From assembly GCF_019429525.1 (NCBI RefSeq), contig NZ_JAHXZL010000004.1, forward strand, positions 1 through 64,000: DNA of 64,000 bases, given 5' to 3'. Below the pieces are notes generated by a model. The model searched no databases and was not told where the DNA came from. It saw only the letters and a program-made list of their open reading frames with translations. A program made the translations under genes and the position numbers. Of this stretch, positions 17,252 to 26,205 are shown piece after piece (position 1 is the stretch's first letter; each line of letters starts with the position of its first letter). Source of the stretch: Sphingomonas folli. Its GTDB lineage: Bacteria; Pseudomonadota; Alphaproteobacteria; Sphingomonadales; Sphingomonadaceae.

Positions 17252-20200
17252 TCAGGCCGCCCCGGCCGCCGTCACGCGGCCGCTGCGCTCGAGCTTGCCC
17301 CAGCCGACCAGCCAGCCGCCGATCGCCGCGGCGATCGCGCGCAGCACCACCCAATACATGATCTGGCGGTACACTAGGCGCTGCGCCACCAGCAAATGCG
17401 CGGGATAGCGCGTGCGATGGCCGTCGAGCCGGTAGGCGAGCCAGCCGCACAACACGTCGATCGCGGTGAAGGCGACCCAATAGACCCCCATGCGCGCGAC
17501 GTCGCCGCTGGTCTGCGCCCAGCCGTGCTGCGCCACGCGCAGCGCGGTGCCCGCGATCGAGACGAGCAGCGCCAGGTCGATCAGCGGCGAGATCGCGGCG
17601 AAGGCGATCTGGAACAGCCACGCCTGCGGCAGCCCGACCAGCGCCAGGCCCGAGGGCTTGCGCGTGCGCAGCACCGCGCGGTGCTTCCACAGGCATTGTA
17701 GCGTCCCGAAGGCCCAGCGGAAGCGCTGCTTGGCGAGCGCGCGGAAGCTCTCGGGCGCCTCGGTCCAGGCGATGGCGCTCGGATCATAGGTCACGCGCCA
17801 GCCGGCGCGCTGGATCGCGATGGTGAGGTCCTGGTCCTCCGCCAGCGTGTCCTCCGGATAGCCGCCCACCGCGTCGAGCGCGGCGCGGCGCCACGCGCCG
17901 ACCGCGCCGGGTACCACCGTCATCGCGTCGAAGCCCGCGAGCGCGCGCCGCTCGAGATTCTGCGCGGTGATATATTCCACCGCCTGCCAGCGGGTGACGA
18001 GATTGACGCGGTTACCGACGCGCGCATCGCCCGCGACCGCGCCGATCCGCTCGTCGGCGAACCAGCGCGCGAGGCGGCGGATCGTCGCCGGCTCGAACTG
18101 CGTGTCGGCGTCGAGCGCGATCACCACCTCCCCCGTGGCCGACAGCAGAGCGCGGTTGAGCGCCGCCGCCTTGCCGCCGTTCACCAGCGTCAGCAGCCGC
18201 ACGCGCGGGTCGTTCGCGAAGGCGGCCTCGACCACCGCGCTGGTGCGGTCCTTGGAGCCGTCGTCGGCGACGATCACCTCGAGCGCGGGATAGTCGCTCG
18301 CCAGCACGCGCTGGATCGAGGTGACGATCACGCGTTCCTCATTGTACGCCGGGATCACGACCGAGACGCTCGGCGCGTACACCGGCGGCGCGGGCCGCTT
18401 GCGTCGCGCCTGCGCCCAGGCCAGCCCCGCCATCAGCACCGCGCGCGCCACGCCGAGCGAGATGGCGAGATAGAACAGCCAGGCGAGCGCCGCCGCCAGC
18501 ACGGCGAGCACGACGAACACCGCCACGTCGGTGCGAACCGCCCAGAGGTCGCCCTCGGCGACGGGCGGCATCGCCTGCGCCGGGCTGGCACCGACCAGCT
18601 GCGAGGCGGTGACGAACGTATAGCCCTCGGCGCGCAGCTGGCGGATGATGCGCGGCAGCGCCGCCACGGTCTGCGAGCGGTCACCGCCGCCGTCGTGGAG
18701 CAGGATCACGTTGCCCGATTTCTCGAGCGTGGCCGAGTGGACCTGATCGAGCACCTGCTCGACGATCGCGTCCTCGCCCGGCCGCTGCCAGTCGTTGGGA
18801 TCGACGTGCAGCCCGACGATCGTGTAGCCCGCCTGCTGCGCCTGGAGCGCGGGCTCGAGCTCGTCGGTGGTGGTCGGCTCGGCGTCGCCGAAATAGGGCG
18901 CGCGGAACAGCGTCATCGAGCGGCCGGTATAGGCCTGCACCAGCCGCTGCGTGGCGTTGAGCTCGAGCGCGGTCTCACGTGGCCCCAGTCGTGCCATATT
19001 GGGGTGCGTGTAGCTGTGGTTGCCGATCTCGCCGCCGTCGCGCACGATCCGGTTGAGCAGGGCGGGGTGCTCCAGCGCGTTGCCGCCGATCACGAAGAAG
19101 GTGGCGGGCACGTGCGCCGCCTCGAGCACGTCGAGGATGCGCGGGGTCCAGGTCGCGTCGGGGCCGTCGTCGAAGGTCAGCGCCAGCTTCTTCGGGTCGG
19201 CGGCACCGGCGCGGCGAACGACATAGGGCGTCGGCAGCGCGTCGTAGCGCTCGCGCCGGATCAGCCCCTGCGGATCGGCCCAGAGCGTCCGCTGACCCGG
19301 CGTCGGGGTCGCGGTGATGCGGAGGATCTCGCCCGATCCTTCGATGTCGGTGTTGAGCAGCGAGGTCGGGCGGCGCAGGTCGGGCCGCCCGCCGGTGCGC
19401 ATCGCGACGAGGTCGGCCCAGAAGCCCTGGTCCTCGCTGCCCAGCCGCCAGAGCGCCACCCCGCCGATGTTGAGCTGACGCAGCACCTTCATCTCGTTCC
19501 AGCTGGTCGCGGCGTCGAGCATCCAGACGGTGTGGCGCTGGCCGTCCTCGTCATAGGCGAAATAGGCGTTGCCGCTGGCGGGATCGAAGCTGATCGGAGC
19601 CTCGCTGTCGTGCGCGGCCAGCCACGCCTCCTCGATCGACAGCGCGTCGGTGGTGTCGCCGTGCCAGTCATAGGCGTAGCTGCCGAGCGCGACGACCAGC
19701 TTGTTCGCCGGCACGACGCGGCGCGCCGCCTCGACCTCGCGGATGAACCAGTCCTGCGCCGCGATCGGCCCGGGGGTCGCGCCCTCCCAATGCTGGTCAT
19801 AGGCCATCAGGATGACCTTGTCCGTCGCCTGCGCGATCGCGGCGAGCGGCCAGCTATCGTCCTCCGCGGGGGCGGTCACCGCCAGCACCGTGCCCTTGGG
19901 CATGGCGGCGTGGAGCGTGCGCAGGAAGGCGACATAGGGGCGCATCGCCGTCTCGGGCAGCGCCTCGAAATCCATCACCAGGCCGCCCGCCCGGCGCTGC
20001 GCGACGTAACCGGCGAGGCGCCGCGCCAGGTCGGATCGCGCGCGCGGGTCGGCGAGCAGCGCGGCGCTGCCCTTGCCGTCCCACTGGTCGTCGCCCAGGT
20101 TCTGCACCATCGGGAGCACCTTGGGCGCGTGCGGCAGGGCCGCCAGGCTGCGCTCGAACGCGCCGTCGCGCTCCACCGTGACGCGGTGCTGCGACCCGGC

Positions 20201-20563
20201 GACGCTGATCAGCGCCGGCACGACCCAGTCGAGCGCGCCGGCGTTGCGACGGAACGAGGCGAGGCTGTCGTCGTTGCCCGGCACGTAGAAGGCGATGCTG
20301 AGCGGCGCGTTGACCGCGCTCTTCGCCGCCGGGCGGCGGTGCGGCAGCCAGGCGGCGAGACCGTGACGGCGCTGCTCGCCGCGCGCCGCGGCGGCGTGCG
20401 CGCGCGACAGCGGCAGCCGCAGGTCGACCCCCCGCGGCACCGCCACCAGCGTGGTGGCGAAGGCGATCGCCGCCGCCACCACCGCGACCAGCAGCGCCGC
20501 GATCACGCGCTTGGAGCGGCGGCTGCGGCGACCGGTGGGATCGAAGAAGACGGGGGCGGACAT
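17252..20563 (-). CDS. Three-domain membrane protein: GH18-like + polysaccharide deacetylase + GT2
   Basis: A 1103-residue fusion. There is an N-terminal membrane anchor (about 20-43) and a GH18-like hydrolase domain (about 85-390), whose active-site strand reads GLVMDFE with Asp198 and Glu200. A NodB-type polysaccharide deacetylase follows (about 457-655: TFDDGP with Asp465/Asp466, HSYTH with His516/His520, RAPYF, LLHDGGG), then a membrane segment (about 680-710). The GT2 synthase domain (from about 731) carries VVIPAYNEE, ALDADTQF, AEDQDL and QRFRW, with further helices at the C-terminus. It plausibly makes, deacetylates and trims an aminosugar polymer. The start at 20563 is chosen for its homolog-like N-terminus; an ATG at 20602 abutting GGGGAGG is an alternative. 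Confidence 0.9.
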   Translation of the reverse strand: MSAPVFFDPTGRRSRRSKRVIAALLVAVVAAAIAFATTLVAVPRGVDLRLPLSRAHAAAARGEQRRHGLAAWLPHRRPAAKSAVNAPLSIAFYVPGNDDSLASFRRNAGALDWVVPALISVAGSQHRVTVERDGAFERSLAALPHAPKVLPMVQNLGDDQWDGKGSAALLADPRARSDLARRLAGYVAQRRAGGLVMDFEALPETAMRPYVAFLRTLHAAMPKGTVLAVTAPAEDDSWPLAAIAQATDKVILMAYDQHWEGATPGPIAAQDWFIREVEAARRVVPANKLVVALGSYAYDWHGDTTDALSIEEAWLAAHDSEAPISFDPASGNAYFAYDEDGQRHTVWMLDAATSWNEMKVLRQLNIGGVALWRLGSEDQGFWADLVAMRTGGRPDLRRPTSLLNTDIEGSGEILRITATPTPGQRTLWADPQGLIRRERYDALPTPYVVRRAGAADPKKLALTFDDGPDATWTPRILDVLEAAHVPATFFVIGGNALEHPALLNRIVRDGGEIGNHSYTHPNMARLGPRETALELNATQRLVQAYTGRSMTLFRAPYFGDAEPTTTDELEPALQAQQAGYTIVGLHVDPNDWQRPGEDAIVEQVLDQVHSATLEKSGNVILLHDGGGDRSQTVAALPRIIRQLRAEGYTFVTASQLVGASPAQAMPPVAEGDLWAVRTDVAVFVVLAVLAAALAWLFYLAISLGVARAVLMAGLAWAQARRKRPAPPVYAPSVSVVIPAYNEERVIVTSIQRVLASDYPALEVIVADDGSKDRTSAVVEAAFANDPRVRLLTLVNGGKAAALNRALLSATGEVVIALDADTQFEPATIRRLARWFADERIGAVAGDARVGNRVNLVTRWQAVEYITAQNLERRALAGFDAMTVVPGAVGAWRRAALDAVGGYPEDTLAEDQDLTIAIQRAGWRVTYDPSAIAWTEAPESFRALAKQRFRWAFGTLQCLWKHRAVLRTRKPSGLALVGLPQAWLFQIAFAAISPLIDLALLVSIAGTALRVAQHGWAQTSGDVARMGVYWVAFTAIDVLCGWLAYRLDGHRTRYPAHLLVAQRLVYRQIMYWVVLRAIAAAIGGWLVGWGKLERSGRVTAAGAA

Positions 20564-20722
20564 GGGCAGGCCTTGCATGGACGCGCGACGCGCGGGAACC
20601 ATCCTCCCCTACCCCGGCGCGGATAATCGCCGCGTGGGCCGAGGCTTACAAGTTCGTCATGATCCGTTTCGGCGGCAGTGGGGTACCGCGGCGGCGCGAT
20701 CGGGCGAGTGGCCGCCGCGGCG

Positions 20723-20878
20723 CTACCCGAGCATCCCGGAGCGATACCATCGCCGGATCGCGGGCAGCCGGGTGAGCTCGCAGCCGCAGCGCCGGCAGCG
20801 CGCGTGCGCGGCGCCATGGGCGTCCAGGGTGACGCGCCGCGCCGGCAGGTGACGGCCCGCGCGGCAGGCCTCCGGCAT
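20723..20878 (-). CDS. Small cysteine-containing hypothetical protein downstream of mprF
   Basis: A 51-residue protein, too short to annotate by family. It has a CRRCGC cluster plus an N-terminal Cys (PEACRAGRH) and ends RRWYRSGMLG, a layout reminiscent of small zinc-ribbon-like proteins common in sphingomonads. The start is uncertain: ATG 20878 is used, and an in-frame TTG at 20923 would add 15 residues and sit closer to the mprF stop at 20935. It is probably co-transcribed with mprF. No function is claimed. Confidence 0.5.
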   Translation of the reverse strand: MPEACRAGRHLPARRVTLDAHGAAHARCRRCGCELTRLPAIRRWYRSGMLG

Positions 20879-20934
20879 CGGCTCGGCCGCGACATCCTCG
20901 TCGTCGCGCGCGCGCTCGTCCAACCGCGCGGGCC

Positions 20935-23577
20935 TCACGACGAGGCCAGGTTGAGCAGCGTGTCGACGGGGCGCGGCGGCGTCACCTGGAACCGCGCCAT
21001 CATCCCGCCCGAGCGCGCCGCGATCGTCGCGGCGGCGGGCGGCTTGCCGACCAGCAGCGAGAGGTCGCGCAGCGCCTTGACCATCGCCAGCCCGCGCGGC
21101 GCGGCGATGTAGCGCGGCTCCCACTCGGGCGCAAACTTCTCCTTGTACGTGCGCAGCCCGCGGAAGCCATAGAAGCGCTCGCCGTGGTGGAAGATCAGCG
21201 CCGCCGCGCGCGCCCAGGCCGGGGCGAGCCGCCGCCCGGCGATCCCCGAGAGCGGCGCGATGCCGAGCGAGAAGCGCCGGTAGCCGCGCTCGCGTGCCCA
21301 GTCGATCAGATGGACGAACAGGAAGTCCATCGTCCCCGCGGGCATGTCGTCGCGGTGGCGCATCAGGTCGACCGACGCCTCGTCGCGCCCGTCGGTGAGC
21401 CACAGGTTGGCGAAGGCCACGATCCGCCCCTCGATCGACACCAATGCCATGTCGAAATGGCCGAGATAGTCGCGGTCGAAGCGGCCGAGGCTGAAACCCT
21501 TCTCATTGTGGCCCTTGGCGCGCATCCACTCGTCCGAGATGGCGGCGAGCTCGTCGAAGATGACCGGCACCGCCGCGGCGGGGACGATGCGGAACTCCGC
21601 TCCCTTGCGCGCCGCGGCGCGCTCCGCCTTGCGCACCGAGCGCAGCCGCGGCACGTCGAGCGTGAACGACGGCAGGTCGACGATCGCCTCCTCGCCGTAT
21701 TTCACGATCTGCAGCCCCATGCCGATCGCCAGGTCCAGCACCAGCCCGGTGACCTGGTAGAGCAGCAGCCGCCCCTGCGCGCGGTCGGCGAGGTCGCGAA
21801 TACGCCACAGCAGCTCGTCCCAGGTGTCGCTGGGGCCGATCGGGTCGCCCATGATGATCCAACTCGTGCCTCGCACCTGGTACATCAGCATCGCGCGCCC
21901 ATCCTCGGAGAGCAGGAAGCGCTTGTCGCCGGTCAGCGCCAGCATCGCGTCGGTGCGCTCGGCGTTCGCGAGCACCCGCGCCACCGCCGCGGGATCGGCG
22001 GCCACGTCGGGCACGCTGCGCGCCGGCCCGAGCAGCCGCCACAGCGCCACCGCCGCCAGCATCACCGCCACCGCCAGCATCGCGCGCAGGAAGCGCGGCG
22101 CGTCGCCGTGGAGCGCGAAACGCCACCACAAATCGTCGTCATAGGGGACGTGGCGGTAGGCGATCAGCCCGGCCCAGGCGGCGACGCCGACCGCCACCGC
22201 CACCGCCACCAGCCACGCGCCCGACAGCGGTGCCTGGGTCAGCGCGGTGCGGCGGTAGAAGGCGCCGCGAGTCCATTGCAGCAGCGCGGCGAGCGCGAGG
22301 CACACCGCGGCCTCCTCATAGTCGATCCCCTTCGCCAGCGAGAAAGCCGCGCCGGCGAGCAGCAGCGCGCGGGTGGCGACGAAGGCGCCGTCGAGCCGGC
22401 GGTACAGGCCGGGCGCGAGCAGCAGCAGCCCGGTGCCGACCAGGCTCGCGGCGACGTGGCTCGCCTCGATGAAGGGCAGAGGCAGCAGCGCGTGGAGCGC
22501 GCCGATGCGCGGCGCCAGCGCGGGGAGCGAGCCCGACAGCAGCAGCATCGCGCCGCCCGCGAAGCTGGCCGCGGCGAGCACCAGCGGCGCCACCTCGCTC
22601 GCCAGCGCGCCCGAGTCGCGCAGCAGCCGCGGCAGGCCGTGCTGACGCCGGCCCTCGTGCCACGCCAGCAGCGCGACGCCGAGCGCGAGCGGCAGCACGT
22701 AATAAACGAGGCGATAGGCGATCAGCGCCGCCAGCAGCGCGGCGCGGTCGCCCGGCATCACCGCCAGCACCACCGCCTCGAACACGCCGATCCCGCCCGG
22801 GACATGGGTCAGCAGCGCGACGACGATGCCGAGCGCATAGGCCAGGACGAAGGCGGGGAGCAGCGCCACCGGCGCGTGCGGGATCAGCACGAACAGCGCC
22901 GCCGCCGCGGCCGCGGTGTCGACCAGCGCGATCGCGATCTGCGCCACCGCCTGCGGCGCGCTCGGGAGCGGCAGCGTGAAGCGCCACACGCGCAGCGGCC
23001 CGCGTGCCATGCCGCAGGCGACCACCAGCGCGGTGACGCCCGCGATCACCGCCACGCCGATCGCGCGCGCCGCCGCGGCGCTGAGCGTCACGTCGGCGAG
23101 CGCGATCGGGCCGTCGCGCAGAGTCAGCGCGGCACCGGCTACCGTGACCACGCCGAGCCAGAAGGTCGCGCTGGCGATCCCGACGACCCGCGCCACGTCG
23201 GGCCCGTCGAGCCCGGCGGCGGTGTAGACGCGGTAGCGCGCCGAGCCGCCGGTCAGCAGCGCGAGCCCGAGATTGTGCGACAGCGTGTAGCTGGTGAACG
23301 ATCCGAGCGCGGCGACGCGCCACGGCAGCGGGCGACCGATCACCCGCAGCGCCATCGCGTCGTAGAGCGTCAGCGCGAGATAGCTCAGCGCGGTGAAGCC
23401 CAGCGCCGCGGCGATCTGCGCCCCCGACAGGCCGTGGATCGCGGCGCGCACGTCGGCGAGGCGGATCTCGCGGGTGAGCCGCTCGATCGCCGTGAAGCCG
23501 AGCCCGAGCAGCACCGCCACCGCGACCACCGTCGCGGGGGTACGATAGCGCTCGAGACGGGCGCGGAGCTCAGGCAT
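20935..23577 (-). CDS. mprF: MprF-like bifunctional lysylphosphatidylglycerol synthase/flippase
   Basis: Transfers an amino acid, classically lysine from Lys-tRNA, to phosphatidylglycerol and flips the product, lowering the negative surface charge. The 880-residue length and two-part build fit. The N-terminal half (about 10-530) is rich in membrane helices with the flippase-family segments YTLSHNLGLALLTGG and THVPGGIGVFEAV. The C-terminal half (about 560-870) is a soluble GNAT-like DUF2156 domain with GDPIGP, RAKGHNEKGFSLGRFD and DLMRHRDDMPAGTMDFLF. The start overlaps the DUF2147 gene by 8 bases. The operon continues from an AcvB/VirJ-like gene, as in lpiA-acvB loci of other alphaproteobacteria. 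The amino acid transferred is not certain. Confidence 0.92.
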   Translation of the reverse strand: MPELRARLERYRTPATVVAVAVLLGLGFTAIERLTREIRLADVRAAIHGLSGAQIAAALGFTALSYLALTLYDAMALRVIGRPLPWRVAALGSFTSYTLSHNLGLALLTGGSARYRVYTAAGLDGPDVARVVGIASATFWLGVVTVAGAALTLRDGPIALADVTLSAAAARAIGVAVIAGVTALVVACGMARGPLRVWRFTLPLPSAPQAVAQIAIALVDTAAAAAALFVLIPHAPVALLPAFVLAYALGIVVALLTHVPGGIGVFEAVVLAVMPGDRAALLAALIAYRLVYYVLPLALGVALLAWHEGRRQHGLPRLLRDSGALASEVAPLVLAAASFAGGAMLLLSGSLPALAPRIGALHALLPLPFIEASHVAASLVGTGLLLLAPGLYRRLDGAFVATRALLLAGAAFSLAKGIDYEEAAVCLALAALLQWTRGAFYRRTALTQAPLSGAWLVAVAVAVGVAAWAGLIAYRHVPYDDDLWWRFALHGDAPRFLRAMLAVAVMLAAVALWRLLGPARSVPDVAADPAAVARVLANAERTDAMLALTGDKRFLLSEDGRAMLMYQVRGTSWIIMGDPIGPSDTWDELLWRIRDLADRAQGRLLLYQVTGLVLDLAIGMGLQIVKYGEEAIVDLPSFTLDVPRLRSVRKAERAAARKGAEFRIVPAAAVPVIFDELAAISDEWMRAKGHNEKGFSLGRFDRDYLGHFDMALVSIEGRIVAFANLWLTDGRDEASVDLMRHRDDMPAGTMDFLFVHLIDWARERGYRRFSLGIAPLSGIAGRRLAPAWARAAALIFHHGERFYGFRGLRTYKEKFAPEWEPRYIAAPRGLAMVKALRDLSLLVGKPPAAATIAARSGGMMARFQVTPPRPVDTLLNLASS

Positions 23578-23989
23578 GCGGCGGCTGCGCGACGCGGTGC
23601 CACAGCTGCGAGCGGCACACGAGACCGTGGAGGATACAGCCCTTTACCCGCAGCCCGTCGCTGCCGACCGGCTCGATCCGCGAGTAGAAGCGCCGACCCA
23701 TGTCCGGGACGAAGACGGTGCCGACCCAGCCACCCGAGGCCGGACGATAATTCTCGAGCAGCTGGGTGCCGATCAGCCCGGTGACCCCGCCCTCGCGCGC
23801 GTCGGCCAGCGCCTCGGCGCTGGCCCAGACGACCCAGCCGCACAGCCGTTCGCCGCAGGCGCCGGTGCGCACCGCCACTGAGCCATAAGGGTTGAGCCAG
23901 GTGCCCAGCGGGCTTGCCGTCTCGGCGGCGGCGGGCACGGTCGGCAGCACCAGCGTTGCCGCCGCGATCGCCGCCATCACCCCGCGCAT
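23570..23989 (-). CDS. Secreted DUF2147 protein
   Basis: A small periplasmic protein of about 139 residues with a signal peptide (about 1-22, ending AAAE) and a DUF2147 domain: PLGTWLNPYG, then CGERLCGWVVW, GTQLLENYRP, WVGTVFVPDMG and VKGCILHGLVCRSQLWHRV. Four Cys could form disulphides. The function of the family is unknown; beta-barrel lipocalin-like folds have been suggested. The ATG at 23989 is used, and a GTG at 23998 with AGGGAA at better spacing is equally possible. It overlaps the mprF start by 8 bases, so it is co-translated with it. Confidence 0.82.
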   Translation of the reverse strand: MRGVMAAIAAATLVLPTVPAAAETASPLGTWLNPYGSVAVRTGACGERLCGWVVWASAEALADAREGGVTGLIGTQLLENYRPASGGWVGTVFVPDMGRRFYSRIEPVGSDGLRVKGCILHGLVCRSQLWHRVAQPPHA

Positions 23990-24090
23990 GCATCTCACGT
24001 GATCGTTTCCCTGGTCTGTTTGACCGTCGGTGTAGGACGGCGCGCATTGCGAGAGGCTCGTCGTCCACTGAATAATCGGTAATGTGGCGC

Positions 24091-24834
24091 TCAATGCCCG
24101 CGGCGGATCGCCTGCCACAGCGTCGCGCACAGCCGATCCGGGTCATGATGGAGATAATGGTCGCCCGGCAGCGTCACCACGCGCACGTTGCGCTGGCGCC
24201 ATAGCGGGCACAGGCTGTTCGCCTCCTGCGCGCCGTGGACGCAGAGCACCGGTGCCCAGTCGAGCTGCCGCGCGCTCGGCAGCGCGGCGCGGTCGGGCGG
24301 ACCGTCGAACAGGCCGTTGGGGCTGGCGCGGAACAGCAGGGTGTCACCGGGTACCGCGAACAGCAGCTGCGGCACGCGCGCGCGCAGCGGCAGCGGCAAT
24401 AGGCCGGCGCCATATTGCAGCATGTCGGCGCCGAACGACTGGCCGATCAGCACCACCCGCTGCGCCCCCGGCAGCGCGAGCGCGCGGCGGGTCACCTCCG
24501 CCACCAGCGCCGCGGTCTCCGCCGGCGTGCGGCCCTCGCGGAACGCGGTGAGCGAGTTGATCTCCAGCACGGGCACGCCGCGCGCCGCCAGCGTGCGCCC
24601 GATGTGCGGCGTCATTCCCGCGTCGAAGCCGGAGTCGCCGGAGAACAGCACCGCCACCAGCCCGCGCTGCGCCGTCGCCGGCGCCGTCGCGGCCGGCACC
24701 AGCCGGTAGATCGACGGGTTGTAATAGCCGAGCGCGCCGAGATACCCGAGCACCAGCAGGCCAGCCGCCGCGAGGAGCGCGAGCGCCACCCCGCCCGGGT
24801 TGCGACGACGCGGCGGGACGGCGGGATCGGGCAT
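24091..24834 (-). CDS. AcvB/VirJ-family alpha/beta hydrolase (candidate lysyl-PG hydrolase)
   Basis: A membrane-anchored periplasmic protein of the VirJ/AcvB family. A single N-terminal helix (about 15-38) is followed by the hydrolase domain with LFSGDSGF, the nucleophile elbow GQSFGAD, CVHGAQEANSLCP with the expected acidic residue, and LPGDHYLHHD with the catalytic His. In Agrobacterium and Rhizobium, AcvB cleaves aminoacyl-phosphatidylglycerol and is encoded with the MprF homolog LpiA. The same pairing here argues for that role. The length of 247 matches the single-domain VirJ form rather than the longer AcvB. The gene starts with ATG at 24834, three bases after the 111-residue membrane-protein stop. 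Confidence 0.85.
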   Translation of the reverse strand: MPDPAVPPRRRNPGGVALALLAAAGLLVLGYLGALGYYNPSIYRLVPAATAPATAQRGLVAVLFSGDSGFDAGMTPHIGRTLAARGVPVLEINSLTAFREGRTPAETAALVAEVTRRALALPGAQRVVLIGQSFGADMLQYGAGLLPLPLRARVPQLLFAVPGDTLLFRASPNGLFDGPPDRAALPSARQLDWAPVLCVHGAQEANSLCPLWRQRNVRVVTLPGDHYLHHDPDRLCATLWQAIRRGH

Positions 24835-24837
24835 GGC

Positions 24838-25173
24838 TCAGGCACTCAGCGCGTAGGTGATGACGAAACAGGCCGCCGTCAGCAGCAGCATGGCGAGGAT
24901 GAAACAGGCGTCGGCGAGCTGCTCCATCAGGTGGAGGCGGCGATGCGAGGCGCCGCGCAGCGCGACGTAGGAGGTCAGCGTCGCCACCAGGAACAGCAGC
25001 GAGTCGATCGCGAGCAGGTCGTCGGCCACGCCGGCGCGGCGCCCGCTCGCGATGCCGAGGTGAAGCAGGCCGATACCGGTGAGGCACACGCCCACCATCG
25101 CCGAGGCGATCGGACAGATCAGCCGGCAGATGCGCTCGTCCAGCGCGGCGCGCGTGGGTGGGGGCGGCTCCAT
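24838..25173 (-). CDS. Small membrane protein, first gene of the mprF operon
   Basis: A 111-residue protein with three probable membrane helices (about 18-42, 52-72 and 84-108). It has no recognised domain. It heads the minus-strand run leading to VirJ-like, DUF2147 and mprF genes, and its stop is three bases before the VirJ-like ATG, which strongly suggests co-translation. A role in the same membrane-lipid system is plausible but unproven. The upstream 145 bases divide it from the DUF1003 gene on the other strand. Confidence 0.7.
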   Translation of the reverse strand: MEPPPPTRAALDERICRLICPIASAMVGVCLTGIGLLHLGIASGRRAGVADDLLAIDSLLFLVATLTSYVALRGASHRRLHLMEQLADACFILAMLLLTAACFVITYALSA

Positions 25174-25317
25174 CGCCCCCCCCTGCCCGCCCCCGCCTGC
25201 CGGCGCGCTGACAAAAACATTAGCGATTCGTCATCTTACGCTCATCGCTCGAACAGCCCGGCGGGGGCACAACGGCGGCGACGCCCCGCGCCGCGGCGTC
25301 AGCGGAGACCGTCGCGC

Positions 25318-25839
25318 ATGGCCAGCCATCCCGTCCACGCTTTCGCGGCCCGACTGCTCGGCAAGTCGCCCGCCGCGCTGGATGCCGAGGAACGCCGCGT
25401 CCTCATCAAGATCGAGGAACGGCTGCCGATCGCGCGCGACGCCGGCGACGTCGACGACGAGACCGCGACGCTGGGCGACCGGCTCGCCGACCGCGTCGCG
25501 GCGGTGGGCGGCTCCTGGGGCTTCATCCTGGCCTTCACGCTGCTGCTGGTCGGCTGGATGCTGCTGAACAGCGGCGTGCTGCTGCGGCTCGGCCACGCTT
25601 TCGATCCCTATCCGTACATCTTCCTCAACCTGATGCTGTCGACGCTGGCGGCGATCCAGGCGCCCGTGATCATGATGAGCCAGAACCGCCAGTCGGCGAA
25701 GGACCGGCTCGCCGCGCGACTGGACTATGAGGTGAACCTGCGCGCCGAGCTCGAGATCCTGCGGCTGCACGACGTGATCGAGCACGCCGTGGCGGCGCGG
25801 CTGGACGAGCTGCTCGAGCGCCGGCGGGAGGCGTCATGA
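25318..25839 (+). CDS. DUF1003 membrane protein
   Basis: A 173-residue protein with a soluble N-terminus, two membrane helices (about 67-88 and 101-122) and a basic/acidic C-terminal helix. The segments GSWGFILAF, PYPYIFLNLMLSTLAAIQAPVIMMSQNR and KDRLAARLDYEVN are the DUF1003 signature. Family members are often near ion-transport or stress genes, but the function is unknown. The ATG at 25318 ends a short leader. Its stop overlaps the ATG of the PDZ gene (ATGA), and the response regulator and kinase follow, so all four may be one operon. Confidence 0.85.
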   Translation: MASHPVHAFAARLLGKSPAALDAEERRVLIKIEERLPIARDAGDVDDETATLGDRLADRVAAVGGSWGFILAFTLLLVGWMLLNSGVLLRLGHAFDPYPYIFLNLMLSTLAAIQAPVIMMSQNRQSAKDRLAARLDYEVNLRAELEILRLHDVIEHAVAARLDELLERRREAS

Positions 25840-26195
25840 CCGGGCTGCAGCCGCTCGACCGCGCGGTGCTCGCCTCCGCGCTGCTCGCCGCGCTCGGCTC
25901 GGCGCTGGCGCTACGCGGCGTCGATCAGTTGCACCACGCGCGCGGCGACTCGGTCGGTGCGACCTTCGTCACCACCGCGCCGCCGCGCGGCGTGCTGCCA
26001 ATGGTGACGAGCCTGCGCGCCGGCGGGCCGGCGGAGCGCGCCGGCCTGTGCGTGGGCGACCTCGTCGAGCGGGTCGACGGCCGCGCGCCCGCAACGCTTG
26101 CGGAAGTGCAGCGCGAGATGGCAACACACGCGCTGGTGAAGCTGGTGGTGCGGCGCGGCGCGCGCGACCTGCCGATCGAGGTCCGCGAGCCGTGA
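25836..26195 (+). CDS. Small PDZ-domain protein upstream of a two-component system
   Basis: A 119-residue protein with one N-terminal membrane helix or uncleaved signal (about 8-27) and a single PDZ domain (about 42-117). The domain shows RAGGPAERAGLCVGDLVERVDGRAPATLAEVQ, the usual carboxylate-binding and GD-rich core. It overlaps the DUF1003 gene and lies 10 bases before the response-regulator start. A PDZ domain without a protease suggests a sensor or adaptor for the adjacent kinase, but this is inference. Confidence 0.78.
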   Translation: MTGLQPLDRAVLASALLAALGSALALRGVDQLHHARGDSVGATFVTTAPPRGVLPMVTSLRAGGPAERAGLCVGDLVERVDGRAPATLAEVQREMATHALVKLVVRRGARDLPIEVREP

Positions 26196-26205
26196 AAGGA
26201 AGAGC

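Noticed and set aside
21184..23784. 866-residue plus-strand open frame antisense to mprF
   Set aside because: It has no signal, domain or balanced composition; mprF on the other strand is clear.
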